Below the pieces are notes generated by a model. The model did no database searches and had not been told where the DNA came from. It saw only the letters and a list, made by a program, of their open reading frames with translations. The translations under genes and the position numbers were made by a program. A stretch of DNA of 64,000 nt, taken from positions 806,001 through 870,000 of the forward strand of contig CM074696.1 in NCBI GenBank assembly GCA_037367355.1, written 5' to 3'. Source of the DNA: Neoscytalidium dimidiatum. Its lineage: Eukaryota; Ascomycota; Dothideomycetes; Botryosphaeriales; Botryosphaeriaceae. Each line of letters begins with the position of its first letter. Position 1 is the first letter of the stretch. This document shows positions 23,720 to 33,088 of this stretch, in pieces.

Positions 23720-24279
23720 GATCGTCGATAGCTACGCGTGACATGGGCCGCGAGGCACGTCGGCGCGCGTGTTGGTGTTGTCTCGGAGGCGGCGGCGCTA
23801 AGAGAGGCACCCGCTCAAGCTCTGCCCAGCAGCCTAGCAGCCCAGCAGCAGCCCAGCAGCAGCCCAGCAACCGGCTTCGCGCGCACGGCCACACCAGCTC
23901 CCGCCTGGAGAACCACGGAATTCGTTGCCGCTAGTCGACCGCACGCTGGAGCTCAACAGCCCCTCCAGCCACGTCACATTTGTCCAACGCTGCGCGGATT
24001 ACATCTGGCGCTGCCTCCGGGGCCGTTGCAAGCAGCAGGCAGCTCTCTCCAATTCCGGAACAGTGTCGAAGCCGGACTCCTCTCACCGGCACGAGCTAGG
24101 ATATCCCGGCGCGCGGTCGCCTGGTGTGGCTGAAGCTAGGGCGCTGCCGGTCATTTGAGCTGCCTACCGACTCCGAGCGCCATCATCATCACCGCCTTAC
24201 CCGACTGCTCGCTGAGGGCATGTCGCCAGCACCGCTCCTCTCCTCCACACCACCCGCATAGACGCCCTGCGGCAGGCGC
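23720..24279. promoter_or_regulatory. Divergent promoter region, CENP-H-like / ATG11
   Basis: About 560 bp separates the two ATGs. It contains a short CAGCAGCC-type tandem repeat at 23826-23870. Short frames here overlap one another and have no family resemblance. Confidence 0.5.
23826..23870. repeat. CAGCAGCC-type short tandem repeat
   Basis: About five imperfect copies of AGCAGCCC/AGCAGC stand in a row in the divergent promoter upstream of ATG11. Confidence 0.8.
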
Positions 24280-27200
24280 ATGTCGCTGTCAGTCTTCGTC
24301 GCCCACACGGGCAAGCGGCTCGACGCCGACCCCGTCGTCTTCAGCTCCCTCGACGCCCTCAAGGCCTGGATTAACAATGCGACCAAAATCCCGCCCGCCG
24401 ACCAGATTCTGCTCACCCCGCGGGGGAAGCACGTCAAGCTTCAGACTCTCTTGACCGAGGCAAGTCTAACATCGTCTTGTGCGCAAACTTCAGAAATTAA
24501 CTTCGCCGGCGCCGCTTCAGAAGGAGATCTTCCTCTACGACCGCGACCTCTTCGCTCTCCCGGCCCCCGAGAACCTCGACCACCTCGTGCCCCCCGAACC
24601 CCTACCAAAGGAATTCCAACCAGCAAAACCACCAGACTTTCTCTCCAACCAGAACGATTTGGCAGCATGGCAGAACCTGTTCAAGGCGCGCCGCGACTGG
24701 GCAGCAAGCCTGCGCGAGCAGTGCCGCTCCATGGCCGCGGCCGCCCGTGATTGCCTGGCCGAGCAAGCTGTCGTCGAGCGCGGTGTGCGCGTCGCCACCA
24801 GCAACCACGAGACACACATCCGGGGTCTGGAACAGAAGCAGGCCGAGGCTCGGGATTGGTTCGACGCAGTTGCGAAGGAACAGGAGGAGTGCCTGCAGTC
24901 CTGGGAGGCCGATCTTGCTCGCCTCAGCTCCATCCCTGCGAGCCAAAACTTCCGCCGCTTCATTTCCACGCTCGGCAACGACACTCCGCGCAAGCAGGCG
25001 AGGAAGAACAGCGACGCCCGCACCACGCTCGACACTTTCGTGAACGTCGAGAAGGCGAAGAAGGCAGCCACGGTCAGCAACTCGATCCTAGACGAGCTTG
25101 AGGGCAAGATTGTGGACATGGACAAGCAGATCGAGAAGATCAGGGCGGAGTACAACGAGCTGCAGAATGCCGTGGACCAGAGTCAGATGCACTCCTCATA
25201 CAACTACCAGGATGAACCAGTGCGCTTGTTTGAGGAAATAGATGTGCTGGTCAAGAAGGTGGACTCGGACTATGAACATGTTCTCGGTCTTCCGGGTCTT
25301 CCCAAGTCAGTCGCACAGGCCTCGAAGATGGCGCTTCTCCATACCAGGAATTACCTGCCCTCTCTGAAAGATTACAGCGTCGAGATGAGCGACCTACTAA
25401 GGCATTCTGTGGAGAGAAAGAACTCCGCAGTTCGCCTGGCCGTGGAGCATCTTCAGACGATTGCGGGGATTGAGTCCACGCTTGCCGGTGCCAATGCAGC
25501 GATTGCGTCGATCGAGATACCTCGGGAGAGCCAAGAGGCATTGGAGGCGCTGTCAATTATCTCGAAGATGCCGTATATCTACGGAATTCTCCTGATCGAG
25601 GCTGTGCGGAGGCAGGAATGGGCAGAGAAGTTGAAGAGGGACTCGTCGGCTTTGGCAGAGGAGATAGCAGGGTATCGTGAAGAAGAGGAGCGGAGGAGAA
25701 AAAGATGGTTGAAGAACAATGGCGACGTGATCAACGTCGATGCCGCGCACGACAACGCTCTTGGCATCGATATCAACGTCCAGGGTCAGAACGCAGGATG
25801 GCCTACCGTCACTCGCCAGGACTTCCAGGAGTATTTGAACCTTTTGAACAATATCGGCGGTTTGGAGCCTATCGTAGAACCGCTTGCGCAGGCTTTCAAG
25901 GATCTCGACCGTCCGACTAGGCAGCAAATAAAGCATGCCAAGGGGTTCAAGACAGGCAGTGTGCACGATGGTCTGGGAAAGGGATCACTGTTGCTTCGTG
26001 GAGAAGATGAGACGCGTGTATTGAGGGAGTCAATGTCGAAGATGGAAGAAGAATTGAAAAGTTCCAAAAGCAGAGTCCGGAAATTGGAGGACCTGCTGCA
26101 CCGCCAAAGTCACATCAGTCGTCTCTCCATCGGGAGCGGAGTTGCGCCGCCCACCTCTCAGATGCCAGAGACTCCAACAACGGAGCAGTATCCCAGCGTT
26201 GCCTCCCCAAGACCACAAGACAACCTATCTCGCCACTCATCAGTCTCTTCTCGGAGATATTCTGCAAACAAAAGTGCTGAAGAGCGAGCATTGGCGCAGA
26301 GGATCGTGCAGTTGGAGAACGAGCTACGCGCGGAAAAGGAGGCGAGAGCAAATCTTGAGAAAGAGCATTCAGCACGTGCCGATGCCGTCAATGACCTCCA
26401 GCGCCATGTCGAAGAGCGGGTCTCCACCAATAAGGACCTCATGGAAAACATGGAGGCAATGCAGAAGGACTGGTCGGACGAACGCAGGTCTCTCGAGGAA
26501 GAGATAAAGAAGCTTCGCTACAGGTGCGAAGAGCTCGAAGAGGAGCTTGATAGAAATCTCGGAAGCCGCGACCATGAGAGAGCCGGCTATGACGAGAAGA
26601 GACAAGAGCTAGAAGCTGAAGTTGAGCAGGTTCGCAGGGATGCTGAAGAGGAAATCTTGCGAGAGAAAGAACGCGCTGAGGCTGCCGAACGTGCTCTTCA
26701 GGAACTCGAGAACTCCATCTCTGAGCGGAAAACCACCCTGCAGAGCGCTTTTTCGTCGCTTGCAAAGGATGAAGCTCTTCCGGAAAGCAGCGTCATGCTG
26801 GCGACAGAGCTGGAAAGGCTTGCGCAAAGATCCAAGGATTATGCGCGCGAGCTTGCTGAGGCTGTGGAGAGGGCTAAACATGAGAATGAGGCCCTGACCG
26901 CAGCTGCTGCGAAGCAACGCAACGAGCTTGAAGCACAAATCAAGGCACACGAATCTGAGATTGCGAAAAAGAGTGAAGAGCTCGCGACAGAAAGCGCGAA
27001 AGCTAACTCCTTAGCCGAAGAGCTGAAAGACGAGCGCAGCCATCTAGATGACCTACGCGCGAAGTTTGCTGAAGGTGAGACTGGCGCCGAGGCTCTGCGC
27101 CAGCGTGTCTCCGAAGAAGAAGCCAAGGTTGAACGGCTCACTACAGAGTTGGCGGAAGCAAAGACTCACGTGGCCACACTTGAAAAATCACTGTCCGAGT

Positions 27201-28799
27201 TACAAGAGAAGTACAATACGCTACAAGCCAACTCAACCAACGGGGTTTCGCGGTCAGAACAGCAGGCGAAGCGTGCCAGAGAGTTGTCGGAGAGGCTTCT
27301 TGCCAACAACGACAGACTGCACAGGCTGTTGGAAACGCTTGGATTTGTTGTTACTCATCAAGACAACCAGATGGTTATCCAGAGGGCCTCAAGGGTTGCC
27401 GGTCAGAGCGCGATTCTGTCCACAGATGGTTCTGTAGCAATGAACCGCAGTGTCTCGTCCCCACCATCCACGAAGCCGCTTGAGAACTCTCAGATTCTCG
27501 AAGCGATCAAATGGACTGAGCAAGACGACCCCGAAGCCGAACAAGCTAAATTCGCTGATTTCATGGCAACCGTCAGCCGCTTCGATGTTGAGGCGTTTAG
27601 CGAAATCATCACGAAGCGTATGAGGGACATGGAGCACACGGCGCGGAAGTGGCAGCGTGAAGCTCGCACCTACCGCGACAAAGCCCACCGGTACCAGAGC
27701 GAGGCGCATGAGAAGATCGCCATCCGCGGCTTCAAGGAGGGCGACCTCGCGCTCTTCCTCCCCACTCGCAACCAAGCCACCCGCCCCTGGGCGGCTTTCA
27801 ACGTCGGTGCCCCGCACTACTTCCTCCGTGAACAGGAATCCCATCGTTTGCCGAACAAGGAGTGGCTCGTCGCCCGTATCACTAAGGTCGAGGAGCGCGT
27901 GGTCGACCTTTCCAAGTCCATGGATGGCACGCGCGGCAGCGACGGGCGCTCCATCACCAGCGAGCGCAGCGGCATCTCATACGAAGACGACAACCCATTC
28001 GAGCTTTCGGACGGCCTCCGCTGGCATCTGGTCGAAGCCGCGGAAGAGAAGGTCGGCGCGCCGTTGACGCCCGGCCTCGGCAAGAGCACGGTCGACAGCA
28101 CGAAGGTGGACGCCAAGGGCAGCATTCGCATGAAGAAGAGCCTCATCGGGAACGATGCGAGCAAGACGCTGAACAAGAGCTTGGATAGCCGCCGCAGCAG
28201 CGCAGGGTCGAAGCGCAGCGTGACCGTCACCAACAACAATACCAACAACAAGTCTGCGGGCCCGTCGTCGTCGGCGCAGAACAATGGCGACGCGGGCGAA
28301 GAGGTCAGAACACCCGTCTAGCAGTGCGTGTGTGTGTGTGCGTGCCCGTGTGTCAGGAGGGCGAAAGAGAGGCTATGGTACTACCATCCCTCTCGTTTTC
28401 CACCTCCCCAAGTCTCCATTTGACATGGCTTTGTCTTTTTCCACTCTTCCAAAGTTCTTCCATGGCTGACGTTTTTGCCCTTTTCGTGCTTGCGGGAAGA
28501 TACAGGCACAGGTTCTACTTGCTCAGACCACTCCTACTTCTTCAGCAAACGCCACGCTCGCTTCGCCTCCTCCTATCGAGCGGATCGCAAGTGATCAGAG
28601 CAACGGCGATACGCCGAGCAAGGCGGCATCCGCGCTAGCAGCTGCCGCGGCCGGTCCTGCGGGTATCGGTTCGAGGGACCGCTTGTCCTCGCCGACGGGC
28701 AAACAGCAGCAACAAGGGCATCGGCCGCGGAAGGGCAGCTTCTTCGATTCGCTGTGGCAGCTCGATATCAGTTATGAGAGGGGCAAGGCGAAGGAGTGA
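24280..28799 (+). CDS. ATG11: Autophagy scaffold protein Atg11
   Basis: Exons 24280-24459, 24521-28303 and 28506-28799 give 1418 aa. Exon 1 (MSLSVFVAHTGKRLDADPVV) is the characteristic Atg11 N-terminus with a ubiquitin-like fold. Long coiled coils fill about 560-1010. The conserved C-terminal block, about 1083-1190, includes AIRGFKEGDLALFLPTR and NKEWLVARITKVEERVVDL and matches the Atg11/FIP200 claw region that binds cargo receptors. Atg11 organises selective autophagy (mitophagy, pexophagy, Cvt-type cargo) at the phagophore assembly site. Intron 1 starts with GCAAGT, a GC-AG intron of 61 nt; removing it joins LLTE to KEIFLYDRDLF in frame, and no GT donor does so. Intron 2 (GTCAGA donor, 202 nt) is less certain: without it the protein stops at 28321 after VRTPV. 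With it the tail ends in FFDSLWQLDISYERGKAKE, which has the Trp-Leu pattern of other fungal Atg11 tails. Confidence 0.93.
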
Positions 28800-29900
28800 A
28801 GATGGTGGACAGGGGCTTCTTTTCAGACGAGACATGGATGGGTGAGAGCGTGGGCTTGGCTTCTTGGTCTTTCTTGTTCTTGTTCCCATCGACGCGTGCG
28901 GCGTGTGTGTTCTGTTTTTTACCTTTTTACGATACCAATTCGTTTTTTTTTTATGAGAGGATATAACGGGTATGAGTCGAAAGGGAAGATAGTGGTTTCA
29001 AATGGAGATTGATCGAGATGTGCATGCTAGTGGAATCTGTCCGTGGGGTGAGGTCAATAGTCAAGTAGTGGATAGTAAGAGATATGGTTACGGAGATATT
29101 GGTAGTGAGGAGTGTGCCAACTGCGTGCGTGAGGCGCAGTATCCATGGTGTATAATCTGAGATAAGTTAAAGTGGATTCTCGCTGGAGGGTCGGCTGAGT
29201 GCCTGCTCCACGTGCTGTCATCAACAGCTCGACCGGCCGCAAGTCCGGGGGTTGTGTCGGTGTTGCCAGCGGATGGTTTACTCACTTCATTTCTCAGCCA
29301 ATCAATCTTCGGTCAGCAAAAGGGTAAACATTGACGGCCTTGGGCCCACGACGAAGTGATTGCTGTCAGACAGCCCGGCAACAAAACTATGCACATGAAA
29401 AAAAAAAAAAACGTAATAATTGGCAGCCGACAGGCCACCTATAAAAACACATATACAATTATGATAATACAGACCTATTCTACTGATAAAACAAAAAAGG
29501 AACTCCTTTCGCTCCGCAATTGGGAGCGGGTGACCCTTAGGGCCCACCTGATTTGGCGACCGGTGCCAGCTAAGCCAGTGCCAAAAGCGGGAGGGGGCCG
29601 GGGCAGGGGCCGGGGTGGCGGCGGGCAGGTCAGCGGTGTGTACTCAGCATTCGGTCGGTAGCCGAAGGAGAAAAGGAGGAAAGGTTGGGCGATGGGAAAG
29701 ACGTTGAATAAGTCAGTACTGTTGTTGCTCCTTTCTGGACCGTGAGGGCTTAGTACAGTGCAGCGGAAAGTGCGTTTGCCAGTGGAAGGCGTCACTTCGT
29801 AAACGAGAAGCCCGAAGGCTGAGTTTGACCTTTGCTTGAGAAACAGGACAAATATCAACGACACCATGGAAGTTGATGTGCAGAGTTCGATCTGAATCGA
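28800..29900. other. Intergenic, no gene seen
   Basis: This is the 3' side of both ATG11 (+) and the next gene (-). It contains T and A homopolymers (about 28943-28951 and 29399-29411). Open frames are short and unlike any family I know. Confidence 0.5.
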
Positions 29901-31115
29901 TTATATACACTGGTGCGGTGTAAAGGCACTTGGGTGTATAGAGGCGCGACAACAATTGCCGTGGCGAGCGCATCCTGCTTTCGATGTGCAGCTAGACCCG
30001 GAACGGGCTGTACAAGAAGGCGTGTTTTTTTGCTTTGTACTCGGTGTACTCGGCCCCTGAATACCGAATCCTGCGATTCTCTGTTTGAGTCTCTCCATGC
30101 ATGTTGCTACATTGGCAACTGCCCATTTCGCAACCTTTCTTCGATACCGCTTAGATGCGGGCGGCGCTTGGTCCGATTGCGGAGATTCTTGCTTCGCAGA
30201 AGGAACGTCTTGCAGCCTCCTCGCAGCGTTCGCTGCTATATGTGCAGAATCCAAGTAGCCGCCTTCCTGCTCGCAGCAGTTGTCTTTCATGCCGCCCCTC
30301 ACGCGGCCTAGATGCTCGCGCATCTGCTCTTGTCGTTTTTCAATTCTCTTTGTGAACTCTGACTTGACCATGACATCCCACAAGACACGATATGGAGTTT
30401 GCTGTCCTGTGATCGACAGTTGCCTGACCCCCAGTGAACGCCCTTCGAGCCTGACAAAGAAGATCTTCTGGACCTCATCTACCATGGCCAACAATCCCCT
30501 GCCGAAAGCGTCATCATCGCTGTCGACAAGCCGCGGGATCGCGATATTCTTGTCCATCCACAGCCTATCTGCCAGAGCGGACGCACCCTGATTAGCGATT
30601 AGGTCGTAGAACACACCTTGGTACATCCTTCCCTCATCCAGTTCCCTCGAGAAGCTCCAGATGGCGCAACACACGTATTCTGTTGACAGGCCGAGGCTAC
30701 GCGCCGGCTCAAGGACGGCATCAAGAACTTCACCACTAAATCTTGCGTATTCGTCCCACTCTTCCAAATCCGGTCGCACCACCGTCCCGCATTCATGCTG
30801 AATGAGGAGATTGCCCATTTCCGTGAAGTAGAGCGCGTCATTTGCAGATAGAAAACAGTGTACCGCGGCGTGAGAGACGCTTTGTTCAATTTCGAGGTTC
30901 TTCAGAGCGGCGTGATAGTCGACGGCTAGCACAAAGCGAAGGAAATTGACAAGGCGTCGGGTGTTCCGGACGGAGCCGTCGCCCCAGATAGGGGACTGTG
31001 TTTCTGCCTGGATGGCTGCTTCAAGGGCTTCAAGAGAGTCTCTTCTGGTTTCTAAAGCCTCGGAGTAAGTCGGCGGTGGGAGGGAGCCCATGTTGCGATA
31101 GTTGGAGGACTGCAT
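29901..31115 (-). CDS. Hypothetical protein with N-terminal PPTY
   Basis: Single open frame of 404 aa with ATG at 31115. I do not recognise the family. A PPPTYSEAL motif near residues 13-21 is a PPxY site of the kind bound by WW domains of Nedd4/Rsp5 ubiquitin ligases. Residues about 25-280 are a mixed helical, soluble-looking region with regular Trp, Leu and Asp spacing (EEWDEYARFSGEVLDAVLEP; SALADRLWMDKNIAIPRL). The last 100 residues are basic and Cys/Ser-rich, and the final 40 (SCTARSGSSCTSKAGCARHG) look less like a real protein, so the 3' end could instead be spliced. There is no signal peptide or membrane segment. Confidence 0.6.
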   Translation of the reverse strand: MQSSNYRNMGSLPPPTYSEALETRRDSLEALEAAIQAETQSPIWGDGSVRNTRRLVNFLRFVLAVDYHAALKNLEIEQSVSHAAVHCFLSANDALYFTEMGNLLIQHECGTVVRPDLEEWDEYARFSGEVLDAVLEPARSLGLSTEYVCCAIWSFSRELDEGRMYQGVFYDLIANQGASALADRLWMDKNIAIPRLVDSDDDAFGRGLLAMVDEVQKIFFVRLEGRSLGVRQLSITGQQTPYRVLWDVMVKSEFTKRIEKRQEQMREHLGRVRGGMKDNCCEQEGGYLDSAHIAANAARRLQDVPSAKQESPQSDQAPPASKRYRRKVAKWAVANVATCMERLKQRIAGFGIQGPSTPSTKQKNTPSCTARSGSSCTSKAGCARHGNCCRASIHPSAFTPHQCI

Positions 31116-31518
31116 GTTGCGTGAGGCCGATGGAGGGTGTGCTGGGCCGGCGTGCTGAGATGCTGCGCAGTCTAAGCACGTGGTGGAGGATTGCTCTGGT
31201 GCTGCTCAAAGCAGGAGCGGAAGCTTGGAGTTTATACGGCACCCACACTTCTGGCCGCGTGTGACTTCAGACTTGGTTGGGCCCCAGGGAATCTTGCGAC
31301 TTCTGCAGCGGTAGCGAGCCTTTCCAGCCTTATATGTCAACCACGGTTTGGCATGCTGCTTAGCAAAGTGTTGCGTAAAGGTACGACATCGGCGCTGCGT
31401 CGAGATCAGAATCTCCGGAGCACAGTTGGTGTTGTGCATATAAACATCATAAATACCTTTGCACGTTGATAACTCGTCGATTCCCGGCATATTTCCTCTT
31501 CAAATTTTTATCCGCTCC
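31116..31518. other. Short intergenic
   Basis: Promoter side of the PPTY protein and 3' side of the membrane-protein gene. I see nothing else. Confidence 0.5.
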
Positions 31519-32646
31519 TTATTCGACAAGAGCCCATGCGACTGCGCTGAACACTCCGAGCACCGCGTCCACGCCCAGCGCAGCAACTGCCGGATTCTCC
31601 CATAGTCCCTCAACTATCTCGACCCATCCATTGGTCTCCCGCACCGCATTGCTCCATATCAAAGCCAAATAGATGGCACTGCCCGCAAATAGCACACCGT
31701 ACGTGAGGTCGTGCATACTCAAGCCCGTCGATCGTGTTCCAGGCGTCTTCTCCGCCGGCCTAGAAGCCAAGTACGGCACGGCAAGACACGCTCGAAGAAG
31801 AAACACAGCACCAATGAGCCGCGTCGCCGACTCCTCCTCTGCAACGCGCGGCAAGAACGGCAGGACCGCCAGGTACACCCCGACCGCAGCAGGCACCGCA
31901 ACGCCGACCTCAACCCCCTCCTCCTCCTGCTCGACCTCCGCGCTCTTCTCCCCCTCCTCCCCTTCCCGACCGACAGAAGGCGCCGCCGGAGCACCGCCCC
32001 GGCCCACCTCCCCCAGAAGAAACACCAGCTCGGCAAACGACGCCGGCAGCACCTGCGCCACAGCAACCACGTCCCTTACCCACGCCGCGTCGCCCCTCCC
32101 CCTCCCTCTCCTCCCTCTCCTCCCTCTCCTCCCCTCCACCCCGACGAAAACCCCCACCCACAAACTCCACACCAGCCCCGCCCCGGCCCACGCCCTCGCC
32201 ACCGCGCCACTCCTCCTCCTCCTCCTCCTCCTCCTCCCTCCACCGCCGCCGCCGCCGCCGCCGCCGACCAAGCTCCTCGCGAAATCCACGAAAAGAGTCG
32301 ACCCCACCACCCACGCCCAAACGCTCCTCGCTACCGCGCCCGGGCCCCCGTCCTTTTCCTCCTCCTTCCCCGCCCTCCAGACATCCGCCCCCTCGCGCGC
32401 GCAGAAGGCGGCGTACGACCGCAGCAGGAAGGCGGACATGTGGTACGCGAGGGCGGCGAAGACGACGGCGGCGCAGGTGGCGAGGGTGGCGAAGCGCGCC
32501 GCGAGGGCCGGGTCGTGCGGCCGGTCGAAGTGCTGGGCGCGCAGGCGGGCGAGGATGCGCGCGCACAGGGCGAGGGCGGCGGCGATGTAGGACAGGAAGA
32601 GGGCGGCGCCGAGGTGGTTGTTTGGGGGGTTGGGTGGGCGGTCCAT
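31519..32646 (-). CDS. Multi-pass membrane protein, unknown function
   Basis: Single exon, 375 aa, ATG at 32646. Hydrophobic segments near the N-terminus (AALFLSYIAAALALCARILA; FATLATCAAVVFAALAYHM), two around residues 110-165, and four in the C-terminal third (for example VGVYLAVLPFLP; GVLFAGSAIYLALIWSNAV) suggest seven to eight membrane helices. The order and spacing resemble uncharacterised fungal integral membrane proteins; I cannot name a transporter or receptor family. The middle carries runs of about ten Gly and eight Arg, encoded by CCG/CCT-type triplet runs on the plus strand (about 32210-32270). A second charged loop (EGEEGEKSAEVEQEEEGVEV) lies before the last helices. Very high GC here creates long antisense frames, which I reject. 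Confidence 0.65.
   Translation of the reverse strand: MDRPPNPPNNHLGAALFLSYIAAALALCARILARLRAQHFDRPHDPALAARFATLATCAAVVFAALAYHMSAFLLRSYAAFCAREGADVWRAGKEEEKDGGPGAVARSVWAWVVGSTLFVDFARSLVGGGGGGGGGGRRRRRRRRSGAVARAWAGAGLVWSLWVGVFVGVEGRRGRRGRRGRGRGDAAWVRDVVAVAQVLPASFAELVFLLGEVGRGGAPAAPSVGREGEEGEKSAEVEQEEEGVEVGVAVPAAVGVYLAVLPFLPRVAEEESATRLIGAVFLLRACLAVPYLASRPAEKTPGTRSTGLSMHDLTYGVLFAGSAIYLALIWSNAVRETNGWVEIVEGLWENPAVAALGVDAVLGVFSAVAWALVE
32210..32270. repeat. CTC/CCG triplet runs inside membrane-protein gene
   Basis: Pure CTC and CCG triplet tracts encode adjoining Arg and Gly homopolymers on the minus strand. Confidence 0.8.
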
Positions 32647-33088
32647 TTTGTTTGTTTTTTTTTGTATTCGTGCGTGATGGGAGGAGGTTGGGGGAAAGAT
32701 TTTAAGAAGAGGACGGTTCGGTTCACCCCGCCTTTCTTTTTTTTTCTCTTTTCTTCAACAGGAGCTTGAAGGGATGGATGGCGATAACCAGAGGTCTGTG
32801 ACGGGAATTGAAGAAATAGTTTTTGCTCGCGGACGTTGAGCGTTGAAGATCATCTGTTACAATACGTCATAGTGGACGGGATCATCGAAGCTAGCGTCAA
32901 TTAGGCTTCACGCCAGGGTTTCCCGTCCCGTCTATACTCAACTACACATCCTATAGAGTATGTAACTTTTTTCGACCGCTACGAAAATTGCAACGCCATC
33001 CAATGCCGGTATCGAAATGACATTCACAAAGTTTGGATCCCATCTTGAGTCGTCAAACCATGCACTTTTCCCACCGAACATCAAACAC
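32647..33088. other. Short intergenic
   Basis: This lies between the TRM1 3' end and the membrane-protein ATG, both on the minus strand. It includes T homopolymers near 32653-32662. No gene is seen. Confidence 0.5.

Noticed and set aside
31673..32769. Plus-strand frames over 300 codons
   Set aside because: They are antisense to the membrane-protein gene and composed mostly of Pro/Ser/Arg runs from triplet repeats.
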